Shown: positions 29,991-44,073, counted from the stretch's first letter. The stretch: 64,000 bases of DNA from Chaenocephalus aceratus (GCA_023974075.1 CM043800.1:11616894-11680893); one strand, 5' to 3'. The notes: generated by a model from the letters alone, not told the origin. Program-made: numbers and translations.

Positions 29991-31652
29991 AATATAATTA
30001 TTTGTATGTTAACAATGGATCAAATGACTAAAAGTAATGAGAAAGGGTTATTTTGTAGTAGCTCTACAGAGATTTCCTTTGAAGCTCTTTGTTTTGGTTT
30101 TATGGCTTGCAACTTGACTATTTTTGGTTCACTTTCATCAACACAGTGTGCAGCAGCAGCAGGCAGCCATTTCTGCCGAAAAAGCTTCAATTAAAACCCA
30201 CTGCTCACTACCGATTAAGCACCAAATGGCAGATTGGCGAAGTTAATGACTACCTGGTGAAGGTGGTGGAACATTTAGACAGTTCTGATACACTTGTGCA
30301 TTGGGCGGAACAAAAACAAAACTATAAAAGGTGGGCTCATTTTATAAAAGTGGAGAGAAACACATACAAAGCCAATGTTGCTTTGTATCTGCTGGATGTG
30401 TAACACTAACCCTACCCGTAAAACACCAGTTTGCTAATGTTATCATTTAAAATTATATATTGGACAGTTATTTCAGCTTATTGTTTTGAGCTTTTCAGAA
30501 TTACTTAAATAACAGTTTAGCTTTGTTGTGGACATACATGGAATAATTGATCCTCACTTACATTTCTGATTTGTACATGCCTCTTAAGGTACGTTATACT
30601 GTTTTTCGTCAATATGTTATAGGTCTCAGATACAAAACATGTCTCTTTAGTGTTTGGCTCAAAATACCAAACAGATCATGCATTGTAGCATCCCATAATC
30701 CCCTCTGTTTCAAAAGTGCTGATTCTCTGTCTGTTGGTGATTGGCTAATGGTTACATAAGCCAAACCAATCGTTATGACATCATAAAGTGGCCAACATCT
30801 GATCAGCTCATTTTCAGACAGGTTTTTATATAAATGGATCAGGACAAAAAGTGAGCAAATCTTTTTTCCTGAAACTTTCAGAATCTCTTTACACAGAGGG
30901 GACACATGTTTATCTATAAAAGACATGAAAAAGTGAATTTTGCATAATAGGTGACCTTTACCATGCCTGAAAATGTGATGGTCAGATTACATTTGAGTTT
31001 TGCTTTATAATTCTCACGGTCCCAAGACGCGCTCATGTTTGGTGATAAGCCAGATGGCAATTAAGCTTCCATTTGCTGTAAAGAATCATTATTCAAAAAG
31101 AATAAAGCGACTGGCAGTTTGGGTCACCCTGAAACCAAAACTTTCATTTTTACACAAGGAATTGTCTGATGTACAGGCTCGTCAGCCAGAGAAAGTAAGA
31201 GATTTATTTGGATCATGTTTCCTGCTTTGAGGTCAGATTTACAATTGTAGCCTTCCTTTGATGAGTATAATAACTCTTTCAGTATAGTCACTCCATATAA
31301 TGCTGTTATAATGTGATGCAGCTTCTAGAGATGCCATGAAACACAAGCTGTACGAACAGTTTATAATTTCTTGCTAGCGTCATTCAAATGGAGGCATGGA
31401 TACAACTCAAACTTTTTGATCTGTGGTTTTTATTGTTGTTCAGGTAAAAGTTTTTCCATCACTCGTGATTTCTCAAACATGTGTTTGGGTTCCAGCTGTG
31501 GTCACTATTGGTTCCATGAGTTTCAAGAAGTTTAACAAGGAAGAACATTTTTTCTCATGGAAATACAGATAAAATGGAAAAGTCTAGAAACTTTGTAAAA
31601 AGGACAAAAGATAAAACGCTATGTCTTTTCTGTCTTTTAAAAATGTGAAAGT
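29991..31652. other. Intergenic DNA with probable repeat remnants
   Basis: The end at about 30925-30960, read in reverse (AAAGGTCACCTATTATGCAA, then AATTCACTTTTTCATG), matches the left end of the TTAA-type element at 61100. Part of 30580-30960 is therefore probably a related, decayed copy. No host gene is recognised. Confidence 0.5.
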
Positions 31653-31656
31653 TTAA

Positions 31657-31974
31657 AGGTCCCATCATATGATGTTCTGGTTATTACCCGTCCCCTTGTG
31701 TGTTATGTCGCTTGTTCTGCATGTAAACGGTCTGCAAAGTCACAAACCCTCAAAGAACACCCTGTAACAAGTACAACTAACACAGAAAATACGTGCCTAT
31801 GCTGCCCCAGTCACGAGTCCACCCCGCGAGGCCCCCAGAGCGGACAGTGTGAGGTGGATTTCCCGCTGTGTTTCCCTGAATGCTGGATATAGACCATGCC
31901 AGCAGATACCGTACACAATAGTAGACCTCAACAATGGAATTATGATCAGTAGAAATGGCCAAAACATGGGACCT
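31657..31974. mobile_element. Short TTAA-flanked MITE (Kolobok/piggyBac-like)
   Basis: AGGTCCCATCATATG at the left and the inverse of AGGTCCCATGTTTTG at the right, each bordered by TTAA (31653-31656 and 31975-31978). It is 318 bp and has no coding capacity. The TTAA duplication fits Kolobok or piggyBac. Confidence 0.75.
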
Positions 31975-31978
31975 TTAA

Positions 31979-34637
31979 ATCAAAGTGCTACTATAACTGA
32001 AAAATGTGAGTTCTAAATCTAAGGCATTAAATGTCAACAAGATGTCAAATTTCCATACCTCATAAAAATGATTTATTAACTTTGTAGCCATTTGAGTTTT
32101 CCCTACACATATAAGCTGGTAGTGTTGAGCACATTTTCATTTCGCACCAGCATCTCCTCATTGAGGCATGGGCAGAATTCCAATGTGACATGGGCAGATT
32201 TCATTATGGTTTAGGTAAAGGTTTCCCTACGACAAAGTTGTATATATCTTTCTCCAACTCTAGGACCAATGGAAACCCCAGAAATGTTTTACTTTTTGCT
32301 GCCAAGGACAATGTACAATCCCATTCCCAACTAATTGAAAGCAATGCAAATAGCCAAACCAAATGTTTTCACACAATTCTGATTACTTTATTTTCTTTAA
32401 AAACCACAGATCCACTATATTAGTACAATAAGGTTAGTTAATGTCAAACTTCATAACGAGTACAGCACAGAGAGGCAGACAGCCACAAATGCAATCAAAT
32501 ACAGTTTTCCCCACAGTATCCGTCCATTTATTTAGGAGGAAATCTAAGTATATCGACCACAAAGCAGAGTTTGACCAAAACGAGAGGATTCATTGATTAT
32601 TTTTCTTCCAACAGAACAAGGTTCCCAATGCAGAGTTGATGTAACAGTCTTCAGGATGCAGAGGGGACGTGGAGCCCATCTGGATGCTGCTTCCTGATTG
32701 GATGGTCAACAAAGTGTCTTTTCCCGGCTGATCTCCACTGATATGATGAACGAAGAGAGAAAGGAGAGAGCCTGGGGTTCAGGGATACCAGAAGTTGGCT
32801 GTGGAAGAGGTGAGAGGTTCAGTAAGTTCAAGATAATAACTCGGCGGTCCATGGTGGATAATAAAAGCGAAGATGAGAAGTGGCGTGCTGATTCAATTAA
32901 ACGTTTTTATTAATGCTCCTTCTTTGTTGTTATTCAAGGCCATCGTTCCAATGGCTATAACTCCAGGATGACACTGACACTTAAAAATGGATTACGAAAG
33001 AGTCTGGCAGACTTCTGTAACCAATGAAAGATAATAACATACCTACCGTATGAGAGAACAGTGGGAGCTTTACAAGTAAATTGGGCATATCAATGACATG
33101 AAGGCCCTGTTAACATTTGGCACTAAAATCAGTTCTGGGTGGTCTGATTATAAGTCGGTGACTCTAAGTACAGGTGCGAATACACCCAAAGCGGATGCTT
33201 CAGAATCCGCAAAACACTCAATCTTCACATTGGGTGCCAGAAAGTCCCCAATGGTGCTTATTAGGAGGCAGTTCTTTCCTATCACCAGGTAACTCCCAAC
33301 TAAAATGTGGACCTGCATTGGCAAGCTTTATTGGCTCTGAGAGGAATGGCTCTGCCATTGGAAGAATACGGACAGGGTCTTAATGAATGGTTAAACTTAG
33401 ACAGATTTTTTGTATTCTTTATATGCAAGTTTGGAAATACCTGACCCTTTTATTAATATAAACATAAAACAACACCACAGAATATTCCTATCTTTTTATA
33501 CTTTTATTTTAGTGATAGTCTTTGCTTTATCTTAAATGTATTTTCTTCCCTGACTGTTGACTTCACTATCATAGAAGACTCCCCTCACATTAAAGCAATA
33601 TTTAGGCAACATTTTAATAGCCTGACTGACTACCACACGTATGCAGAGTTGGTTTAAATATCCCTGTTGAAAAATAATATCTTGAACCTTTGTGTTATGG
33701 GTATATATACGCCAAGGAGATTATGTTCTCAGGATGTTGGAAGTAAGGTGTAGCATGGGGCCACGAGAAAAAAACGTCATCATAGGGCAGATACACAAAT
33801 TATGATTTAATATTATGAACTTCATGAGCTTGGGGCATTCATGTGTCGTTGGAATAATGTGATCATTTGGTTCCAGACAGGAAACGGGTATTCAAATGTT
33901 GTTCAAACGCTCTGAGCAATACAAACACACAACTTCTTTTTTGAGTCAGTCAAAATCCACTTAATACAGGAAACTGGACCATCGGAAGAGCAACTTAATG
34001 CACCATTGGATTTGGCAATGCTTTTCTTTTATGTAATACATTTAAATTTTTTGCATTACATTTTGTATCAATTTATTAATCTTTTAATGGTGAACTTAAG
34101 CCCTAACCTTAATCATTATTATATGTTTACCTACAGGTGGCTATAAAACAGGAGGTTCATGTTCCAATCATCCAAGGTGTTTTGAAGCACCAATGTATAT
34201 TTAGCTGTATGCAAACTTGTTGTGTAGCCTTATGGTCAAATTTAAATGTGCAACTTTCCAGAGATCAAATTAAAAGCGAGTAGGATAAATACACTTAGTG
34301 AGTAGTGCTTGCTTTTAAATGTACATGACATGTCTAAATAGGGCCCTGGAGGACGAGTCTAAATAAGAACAAACCGTATGTCTTGTAGAGCATTAAATTA
34401 GATAGGTAATTAAAAGAGCGTGTAGGAAAAACCTACTTTAATTTTCTGTTGAATAATGTTTGTTTATTACTGATGGCAGATCATAGTTAGTTTTCATGTC
34501 TTCATAACTACATCACTGGAATATATGATGTAGATTATAGGGCAATGGTTGAGAGGCATTTATATACACTAAGTGTTTTAAATGACAATCTATTTTCCTT
34601 CAAAGGAAGCTGTCGGATCTTTCCTACCTGACGGGGT
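31979..34637. other. Downstream region and 3' UTR of bckdhb
   Basis: The part nearest 34637 should be the minus-strand 3' UTR of bckdhb. Candidate poly(A) signals (TTTATT on the plus strand) occur at several places, for example about 34460. The UTR end cannot be fixed from sequence alone. No other gene is recognised. Confidence 0.5.
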
Positions 34638-34778
34638 TTAGTAACTGATCATCTTCTTAATTGCGTCAAAGCACTTCCACTTGTCTGGGATGTAGAAAGG
34701 TTCAAAGATGTGAGGGAAGGGGGTGTCATAACCGCAGACCCTGCTGATGGGAGCCTCCAGGTTTAGGAAGCACTCTTC
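34638..34778 (-). CDS. bckdhb: bckdhb, last coding exon (E1-beta C-terminus)
   Basis: The minus-strand exon encodes 46 residues and a TAA stop. It starts GAA GAG TGC after a good acceptor (CCCCTTGCAG) and ends DAIKKMISY. The segment [18 protein letters not shown] is nearly invariant in vertebrate branched-chain 2-oxoacid dehydrogenase E1-beta. This subunit pairs with E1-alpha (BCKDHA) as an alpha2-beta2 thiamine-diphosphate enzyme in mitochondria that decarboxylates the keto acids of Leu, Ile and Val. The C-terminal domain helps the beta subunits dimerise. The exon is in phase 0 with the preceding exon at 46148-46234. No break is seen, so this is the real host gene. Confidence 0.96.
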   Translation of the reverse strand, partial: EECFLNLEAPISRVCGYDTPFPHIFEPFYIPDKWKCFDAIKKMISY

Positions 34779-37700
34779 CTGCAAGGGGTAGAAAAAAAAC
34801 ACAGATGAGGACAAATACTCTCAGCATTAGTTGAATGTTTAAAGATAATTCATGCAGGCAGAGAAGTCAAGCTAACATGTTCACACTACAACAGATGTGA
34901 TGTTTGACACAGTCTGAGAGAAAGAAGGCATTCATGTAGGCTGCTGCAGACACGAGTATGTTCACATCATCAGTTTGCAACACGGTAAAAAGATATGTGA
35001 TATTGGCAGAAAAACATAAAAGAACATTATCAAATGCTTGATCCAGAACGGATCAAAGAACTTGCCCTGTCTGATTAATATGCTCAAAGTTGAAATTTTT
35101 CGGGCAGGTGCTCAGTACATTTGGCCAAGGTTCAAAACAAGCAATGACTCGTGTCTCCATGGTGCCTTTTGACCTCTCCCCATGGAGACAAAGCACAATG
35201 AAGTTTGACAAAACAGTACAAATGGGACAAACCCCCCGAAGAGTTAAATGAACACACTTGAACGTGTGCAAAGATTTGCAGAAAAAGACCTGGAGTACCC
35301 TCTTTTAGATGTAATGGACCCGCAAACAACTCAAGCTACCACAACAAAGGCATACGTGTTGACTGTGAGGAAGTTGCATACTGTCGCCTGTCTGGCAGAA
35401 AACAGATTTTGACCTGTTTCTTGCAACACTGCCAGCATCACAAACTCAGCCATCCACGTGATCCTGCAGTAAGAACCCAGCCATAAAAGAGTTTGGCATT
35501 TGGCAGGGCTTGAATGTTTTAAACTATGTTTTCTTAATTCCATAACAATATCTGGCAGAGTCCATGAGGATGTCAGTGTTGATGAGGAGCTTTGATACTT
35601 TTAAAGCACACAAAAAGAGAAAAAGCGAGGGGGGACCCAGCATATGTTTGCTGCCAGGTGCCTGTGGAGTTTACAAGGTACAACTTGTTCTGTATTAATG
35701 AATTCAAAAGAATTGTCAAGTAGGAATACAAGTCCAATATCATCAAGTGTGGATGCAGGAACTAATTAATGTAACGGGAAGAGTTTACAGCCACGCTAAC
35801 AGATCTGTGAAGCTGCATCCAGGCACAGCGCTGCTTTCAAACACATGACTTTGTAGGTGAGCATTTTCTAAGTGGCAATACAGAAATTACAGCATATCTG
35901 CCTACAAGTGTTCCGTTAAATGCCTAAGTAAGATCATCTATCAGTACAGAACAACACCTTGTTAAAGAGCTCAACAATAACAGCTGCAGCCCCCCCCTTG
36001 AATAGTCACAAATTAAAAACAGAACACTTCCTAGGACACGTTCCATGTTTTCTTATGCTCAAATGTTTTTAATAAAGGAGGGTTTGTTCAAGTACATGGG
36101 ATTTATTGTTTTGTTGCTATACTGTGGTATTGGTATCTAAAACGAGTGGAATTTAACTGGTATTTGTATGGACTACTTGAGTACTTAGGACGGTGGTGAT
36201 ATAGGAAGTAAACCAGTCATTATTGAGCTCAAATCAGTAAAGTTTTCTTAACAATAATTATTAGCACAAAATCCTGTAAACAGAGGCCAGAAGTCAGAGG
36301 TTAGGTGCCAGTAAGAATTCAATCCAAAAACAAGGGGGAGCTGCTCCTGTTCTTGAAGCTTGAATACCGTTTGAAGAAACCAACCTTATGTTTTCTTCAT
36401 TGCTCTGTCTCAGCCTTCCTTGTGGACTTCTGAGCAACCTGAGATTGATTCTCTCCGGCATGCACTAAAAACAGCAGCTGTACTACTGGTGACCTGAAAG
36501 ACTTATCTTTGCATGTCAAAGTATTTTCTCCTTTCATGTGCTGATAAATGTCCATGGCCTTGGGGTCTATGAAGCCCAGTAAAAGTCAGGTTCAAATTAA
36601 AAGTATATGCGAGTAGAGAAAATAAAGACAGTGGTTCTAGATTGTGTACGGTGTCATTGAAGAGTGATGCTACGTTATGCTTCAGACGTGTTTTTGCGTT
36701 TGCTGCTAATACAGCCCCCAGGCAGAACATGAGATCATTAAGACGGTTCAATCTTGTTTAAAACATTATTCAGACGTGATGCATGCCATGCCTGGCAGCT
36801 AGCTAACGCATACAATAGCATATTTATTGGGCAAAGTTCTCTCTCATTTGATGGAAACATACAAACCAGGGAATGTTTGAATTGAACAGGAGTGTACTTG
36901 AATAAACAGGGCTTGGAGCACAGCTGGATGTGGCATCTACTTTGAATTACTGTCAGGCAGATGGAAACCTCTCCTAACTGACCAACATGAACACCACAAA
37001 GTACATTGTGTTTCTGTTATCTTTGTCTATGGATGAAAGTGACAATACAATCCATATTAATTTAGATTATAACTTCAAGATCTATTCTCTGCCCAACTAC
37101 AGACAACCAGTCAGACAGTACCAGGGAGTTTGCCCTTTTGTCTGGATCACATCTGTAATCTCCTTTAAATACATTGACTGGAAGTGGGAGAAAAGTACAG
37201 TAGTCTGCCACCACAGCTGGACAGAGAATGGCCACACAACTCAGAGTTCATTCAAATCGGTATTTATCTTTTGGGAAGTGCATCATTATGTGTAATATAC
37301 TTAAATGTCAGAATAGAAATATGTCATCCTGGCAGTGCCAAATCACTTGCGTTTTGCATTAGACATAAAGTGATATTGATTCTCCCAGATTTGGTCAAAA
37401 ACACCAGCAGATGAGGGGTTGCAGTCAGAGGATGGGGAAGTGCCAATATCAGCTGCAGTGAAGATAGACGCTGCTTGGCCGAGGTACATTTTTCACGGAA
37501 AGATTTAAGAGGCTTTTAGTGGAACTTAACCACTATTCAATTTCTCCAAAATAAAGGTGATCTTCTTTTTTTTTGCAACATAACTTTTTTAGTGAGTTAC
37601 TCAGATGAGTACCAGGAGATAGCATTTGGTACTCACCCCACACGAAGCGTGGTCCTCCTCAGTGTCTCCTTCACTGTCCTCTATTTATACTTCTTGCATG

Positions 37701-37969
37701 CTAGATGATGAAGATGATGAAGATGCACCTCCCTGTCTCTTTTTAAGCCTCCGATTTGCTTTCTCCAAAACTTGTTGCCAAAACTGTGAAGTCCTTGCAT
37801 TTCCTGAGGTCAAGTTCAAGGATCAAATACTAAGAAATTATCACATGACTTGAAGTCATATCTGATTTCAGATGTGGGAAGTTACTAAGTACACTTCTTC
37901 AAGTACTCTATTTTGAGATATTTGTATTTTACTTGACTTTGATCTAATTTGTAAGATTAGCTGCACCAC

Positions 37970-38066
37970 ACACACAGACCACAGAGACACACACCCCACA
38001 CACACAGACCCCCCTAGACCACCCCCCCAACACACACAGACCACAGACACACACACAGACCCCCCC

Positions 38067-38105
<39 letters not shown>

Positions 38106-38119
38106 CCCCACACACACAC
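37970..38119. repeat. CA/CCCC microsatellite
   Basis: (CACACA)n interspersed with C-runs and AGACC, with the purest (CA)n at about 38070-38102. The open frames across it are artefacts. Confidence 0.95.
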
Positions 38120-39249
38120 CAGGGCTGTGCATCTTCACTGGTCTCACGATTCGTTTACGATTATCCTGTCAATGATTCGATTCAATTCGATATCCCGATG
38201 CATCACGATTCATACCAATGCGTTGCATCCTCAATTTTCTATATTACTGCACATGGCTTATTTTTCATCAATGCATACTCTTTATTATTTAGAAAGTGCT
38301 TCAGAAATCAATAACATAAATGTCTCGACATTAATTTATAAACCAAAATAAATGAATTGTATAGGTCTAGCCTCCCTATATCTGTGTGTGAAGTTGTTCC
38401 ATCCTCAAAAACAAAAAAAGAATGCTTCTGCAGTCTAGCTGCAGCTTCTAGCAACAGTCTGCTGTTAAAGAAAGGACACTGAATGTCCTGAATGTGGCAT
38501 CACACACAGGACTTGAGTCTGAACACAGCAGACAACAGGAGTATTTACAACAGCATATACAACCAAAAATACTGCATGTGGGGGCACACTTACATTCTCT
38601 GTCTTACTGTTACATAAATCCCATGAATGTATGAGATTAAGTTAGCTTCATTATATCTCAGTGATTAAGTGAATAATAAAGTTTCTATCGGGTCACTATC
38701 AGCCTGTCACTCATTATTTTCAGGGAGGGGGCGGGGTTTGAAGGAACGGAGAGGAGACGGTGATCGCGGAAGCTTTTTTCCTACTGCCTTCACAAACACA
38801 CACGTACACACGTATATATCGTCTGAAAATTGCTAGAGGACATTCATACTTTGCAATCCAAGACTTAATTAAATCCACCAAAAACCTGACATGATTGTAA
38901 CGCGATTCTTTTTGAAAAACATAAATCCCTGTGCCGCAGCGATACGGAGTGATTCAGAGCGGGTCCTTCTGCTGTTGGTTCTGGACTGGTGGTGTTGTGT
39001 TGGTGGATAAAGCAGACTGCTCCGTGTTTGGTGTTGCTGTGCCGCTGTCACGTCTGTTCCCTGATCTCTGCGTCACCGACCGACTTGATATTAAAGTGAC
39101 AGAAAAAAAAAACGTTATAGTAAAGCCGCGGCCGGAAAATCAGGAAGCAACGTTACTACGCTATAACCGATTATCTTCCGTCACTGCATCGATACCGAAT
39201 CGTCCACGTCCGCATCGCATAGTAGAAACGATTATTTTCAACACCCCTA
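38120..39249. mobile_element. hAT-like DNA element inserted at a CA microsatellite
   Basis: The left end CAGGGCTGTGCATCTTCAC and right end (reverse complement TAGGGGTGTTGAAAATAATCG) both carry CGATT-rich subterminal DNA (ATTCGATTCAATTCGATATC; GAATCGTCCACG). CA repeats flank both sides, so an 8-bp duplication cannot be distinguished from the microsatellite. No transposase is seen. Confidence 0.65.
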
Positions 39250-39250
39250 C

Positions 39251-39873
39251 CACACACACACGCCATGTACACAGGGGAGCAATACTGTATTTACCTAGCT
39301 ATCTTAATTAATGTCATCCATCTGAACTAAATCACAGACTTCATTCATCATTCATCCATGGCATGCATTCTCTCTCTTTATATACAGAGTCAGGTTAAAG
39401 AAGTAGAAATACACAAAACGTACCGTAGGCAGATGACAAACGCATATCGGTGTCTGCCTTTGAAATCAGTGGACCCACTTTTCCGAGCAACTCATCGAAC
39501 ACGTCTTTGCTCATCCTCAAGTACTGCTGAAACAGTACATCATCCAGGCGGAGCTCTTGGACCAGAACGTGGTATTCCCCCCGTTGCAGACGTTTTCTGA
39601 GTATCGGATGTACCCAACAGCGACGCACACTACATGGCCTCCTGCGAGACATTGCATACACTAAAGCCACCCTTGCTACTACACTTGCCCGTGCTACCCT
39701 TGCTACAAAACCGGCATCCATTTTGGCAATAGTGGAGAAGAACCGGGCTTTTCCTTTTTTGCTATGTCGGGGGCGGGAGATTCATGTGATTGGTTGTTGG
39801 TCGCATTGACTCCCCAAGCTTCAGACATGCCCACCGCCAAGCGTCAACGCACGCCGCTGTGTGGACGGTCCAT
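39251..39873 (-). mobile_element. PIF/Harbinger element fragment with transposase exon
   Basis: The high-coordinate end, read in reverse (GGACCGTCCACACAGCGGCG, then TGCGTTGACGCTTGGCGG), is the same TIR seen in the MITEs at 40079 and 44074. Downstream on the minus strand lies a transposase exon. The other end of the element is missing, apparently cut off near the hAT at 39249. Confidence 0.75.
39424..39721 (-). pseudogene. Harbinger transposase (HARBI1/ALP1-like), first exon only
   Basis: Minus-strand ORF from ATG at 39721. After a short leader it reads SRRRPCSVRRCWVHPILRKR, then GEYHVLVQELRLDDVLFQQY, LRMSKDVFDELLGKVGPLI. This is the characteristic N-terminal segment of PIF/Harbinger transposases. 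It ends at a plausible splice donor (TACG|GTACGT at 39424). The catalytic DDE exons are not present in the window, so the gene is truncated. It is about 150 bp inside the TIR at 39873, as expected for this superfamily. Confidence 0.75.
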
Positions 39874-40078
39874 AAGACACAGAAGATTTCAGAAGATTTG
39901 TCCTGGGTTTAGGTGACAGTAGATGGCCTGATGTAGATTGTCTAGTCTTATGAAGGTAGGAAAAGACTATTGAGTGGATCAAGCTTTTGGCTATTGGGCA
40001 ACTGACGGGATTGACCAGAAGAAGACCACTGTTATATATTCTCCTTACCCAACATGGTGGTTCCTGTATCCAATACTC

Positions 40079-40409
40079 ACGGCCCGTCCACACAGCGGCG
40101 TGCGTTGACGCTTGCCGGCGGGCGTGTCTGACACTCGACCAACAACCAATCACATGAATCTCCCGCCCCAGACACACAAACACGCGGTTTGATTGGCTAG
40201 AGCTTGTACTGGCATATGATTCGATTGGCTGACGCCTCCGTCGAGACGTCAAAAGTTGAACATTGCTCAACTTTTGAAGCGAGCAACGCCAGCAACGCTC
40301 CACGTCGCTTCCCAAAATGCAGTTCGGCTAAAAGTGACGTCACCCCATTCAAAGTGAATGGGCAGAAGCGTTGGAAGCTTCAACGCACGCCACTGTGTGG
40401 ACGGGCCGT
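40079..40409. mobile_element. Harbinger-family MITE
   Basis: TIR ACGGCCCGTCCACACAGCGG at the left and ACGGCCCGTCCACACAGTGG inverted at the right. It shares the subterminal ACCAACAACCAATCACATGA and CTCCCGCC with the transposase-bearing fragment at 39251-39873. It is 331 bp and non-coding. Confidence 0.85.
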
Positions 40410-41470
40410 CAGGGTTGGGTTGTAACGGAATACATGTAACGGCGTTACGTAATCAGAATACAAAAATCATGTAACTGTATTCAGCTCGCGTTACATTTGA
40501 AAAACGAGTAATCTGATTACAGTTACTTTCGTAAACCTGAAGTGAATACATTTTGGATTACTTATTGGAAATATTTCCTCACAACATTTAATATTCATTA
40601 TTAAAAGGTACAGCCGAATCATCACAGCGCACAACAACTTTTACCGCCGCAGATGGACCAAAAAAGGGAGCGTTTGAAAAAAAAGAGGCGGGTCCGCTCA
40701 GTGAAACAATAACAACGAAACATGGAGGAACAAAAGTCTGTGTTTAAGTCGTGTGTGTGTGGTTAAAACACATCAGCCTGCGGTCGCTCTTTAGTCTTTT
40801 TAATGATTCTGAAGGTAAACACAGCGAAGGCGGTGCGTGAAAGGCACTACACGCTCGTCTTCTGAGTTAACCCTCCCGCTGCCTCCTGGTGCTGCAGAGA
40901 TTTCATGAAGTGATGGAGGTTTTCCTTCTATAAAACAGCTGTGGGCAGCAGATAGGCTACTGTGAGTGTCACAGATATGAATTCATAGATCAAGGCAGAC
41001 TGGTGCACAGAGTCTCCTGTTTTGCCGATCCGGTGCTTAAACAAATATAGCTCTACACCCCTGGCCGACATGTCCTTAAAATGAAGTCCGAGTTCGACAT
41101 TTTAATTCATGTCCTGCCAACACTGGCCGGACAGAAGGCGACACGCCCGTTCTAAGCCGTGTCCCTCACTCCTCACATCCCAAGCTGCATCCCCAAAAAG
41201 TGTATTATGTTGTTGCATCGTTTCAGTTGTGCTCTTGATACGCCATTAAAACAGTAAAAACACGTTCAGTTTCCTTTTGCTTTTTGTGTCTCCTGTACAC
41301 CAACACATACCCATCTGTGATGGAAAAAGAAAGTAATCCAAAAGTAATCTAAAAGTAATCTGATTACGTTTTTAAGACACGTAACTGTAACTGTATTCGG
41401 ATTACTTTCAGAGCCATGTATTCAGTAATCAGTAACTGATTACATTTACAAAGTAACCCTCCCAACCCTG
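40410..41470. mobile_element. hAT-like DNA element abutting the MITE
   Basis: The left end CAGGGTTGGGTTGTAACGGA and right end (reverse complement CAGGGTTGGGAGGGTTACTT) share GTAATC/GATTAC-rich subterminal repeats. It begins at the base after the Harbinger MITE ends. The flanks (CGGGCCGT and CCAATAGT) do not match, so the original target duplication has been lost or the edges were rearranged. Confidence 0.7.
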
Positions 41471-41520
41471 CCAATAGTCAATAATCAAGTCTTTTAATAA
41501 AAACCTCCTTGTATATAGGA

Positions 41521-41700
41521 GGTGTGTGGCGCAGTGGATAGAGTGTTGGTGTTCGGATCAAGGGAGCACAGGTTCAAACAGCATGTCGTTGTGTCCCTGG
41601 GCAAGACACTTCACCCCAAATTGCTCCTGTGGGGATTGCCCACAGTATTGAGTATGTAAGTCGCTTTGGATAAAAGCGTCTAAAAAGTAACATGTAATGT
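41521..41700 (+). mobile_element. tRNA-derived SINE
   Basis: The tRNA-like head has an A box (GTGGCGCAGTGGATAGAG) and a B box (GGTTCAAAC). It is followed by a body with CCCTGGGCAAGACACTTCAC and the tail CGCTTTGGATAAAAGCGTCT ending ATGTAATGTA. Confidence 0.85.
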
Positions 41701-44073
41701 ATAAACACAGCCCTTTGAAGACAGTTTAGTGTATCTTCGGATGGAGAAATATTTAGGAATGGACTGCCATAACTTTTAAAGATTGACGCAGCGGGACTGC
41801 TTCTCATTCAGACAAGCCTGACAGGCAACTAGACGTCTGAGAAGGCATTTGTGGCACAACACATGTAAGCATATTTAGGGGACTCCAACTAGGCTACAGT
41901 GGAGTCCGAGCTGTTTCAAGCATGACCCAGAACTGTACCACATCTCAGTGGGGCATGCTGGGGTGGATGTTACATGCTATAGGGAAGCATTGGTTTTAAT
42001 ATCATGCAATCCAAGGGCCCTACAGAGAACTCTGAGTGGCCGTGCTATATTAAATGCAGTGTCAAATATGGCCATGTGGAGAATAAACTTATGTTAGGAT
42101 AAATGTTGCATCCAGTAAAAGCTTTTCTTTACTTGGTATGTCAATTGCACTTTGTTAACTGTTCTACGCAGACAAGAGTTCTTGTTATTCAAACTGGTCA
42201 CATTTACACATTTTAATTGTTTATTTGACAATAAATAGAAAACATTATGTTTTCTTCAATATCAAAGAATCTGCATTCCTTTTTGGAATCTGAACTAGTC
42301 AATTATGTTGTGGTTTGGAGATTCAGGGAGGGGCAGTGAATCACCATTCCTATCTGTATATCCTTGAGGTCCAGGCAAGCATTGTCTCAAGCGACATCTA
42401 ATTCAACCATAACCTGTCCAGTCATCAGCCAAACAGTCAGGACAGGGCCAGCCAATATCACATCATTACATCACCTGGGCTTAAAGCCAAAGCTTGATAA
42501 AGGAAACTTCACAAGCCCTTATTAAGCCCCTTTGTTCATTACACAAAAGGGGAACGTTCATAAATGGATCTTCGAAGACCTTTCAAGGCTTCAGCTGGAT
42601 AGGTGGTAGCTGAAGCCATTCCTTTTTTCACAAATAATAGACTAAAGTGCTCCCACACAACAGTGCTTAGACTATACAGGCTTTACTGATAACCAGTTTC
42701 TCTTTTTGTCCCTTGAAGGTTACCAGACCACACTGGTAAACAAGACAATGTCATGTCAACTAGGACCTTTAACATCCACACTGCTGATGTGAATGGTGCA
42801 TTTCCACCATTCCATTAGTCTCCAAGGCTGCTACTTTAATAACTTAATTTCTACATTTTTCAGGGGCTCAGCAGTCAGACTCAACCTGTCAACACAGACT
42901 AATTGTAAGCCAAGTAAACAAAATGAAACACTGCTTGGCTTACAGCTTGATGTTTGGCTGCTTGAGAAAGACCAATATCAAATACTAGCACATTATCTGT
43001 AGTGTTGCTAAAGATTTGTTTTGGGTTGAACTGTCAAATTGTTTGGAAAAATAATGAATGTACTCTTCCAATATCAGAGTAGCACATGATAACAAAAGGC
43101 CCTACATAGCTGTGTACATGACAGGATGTATGATTACCTAGAAGAGCATCAGGACTGTTTTAGGCATATGATAGCTATGTGATTAACATGATGATTCAGT
43201 CTCTATGGAGATAGACATATGACAAGCATGATCATTTCTGACATGGGTCTTCGCTAATCTAAACTAAGCATAGAATACTGCTTTGAACCGGTATACATGT
43301 ATCTTGTGACTGTGATACACCCTCTCTTGTATGTAAAGCATCTGAAGGACACTGTTCTGGAACTAGTTGTCCCATAAGCTCTGTATGTGATGACTACTTC
43401 CATTCTTGCAAGGATAATAAATACATGTATCCTGATATTGAAGATCAAGACGAGTGATATTTTTCCAACAAAATTCAATTGAGAAAGAAGCTCTGAGATT
43501 ATCAGGCACTTTCATCCTTCCAGTTATGGAGCAAGGCAAATCTTGATATCCACAAACTAAAGCAGAAAAGACCTGCTTTAATCCCAAGTGCTTGAAACTG
43601 GCTCAATGCAAAAAACACTAAATGCTTCACTTAGAAAGGAATTACTTTTTGGGTATTAAAGGGTACTGAGGGTTATCATACATTTTATTTGTTAGGAAGC
43701 CAAAATAAGCATATCTCTTTGTCTTTGAAGAAGTAATATATATTATATAATGTAGTGTTTAACAACGTGATTGAGGTGAAGATGCATCCTTTAAAAACAG
43801 TACAGCAGTGTATCTGAGGCTATGTGAATACCGCAGATAGAAGGCAATCAGTGAACACACCAACAACTTACATCACCCGTACACAATGTGAAAACGTGGA
43901 AATGAGGACGATGAGTCATCGGCCATTCAAGCCCTCTCTGACAGAGGAGAGTGCAACGTCTGACTGGCAGTAAACGAGGAGAGGATCGATTTTCTTGTCC
44001 TGCTCCAACTGAATTCATACACATTAACAAGTAAAAGGCTCCAGGTAATAAATGCAGTGTTGTGCATACACTT

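Noticed and set aside
30089..30403. 104-codon plus-strand open frame
   Set aside because: No recognisable domain. It lies between a LINE and repeat remnants and has no clear gene context.
37868..38147. Val/Cys-rich open frames
   Set aside because: They are translations of a CA/GT microsatellite.
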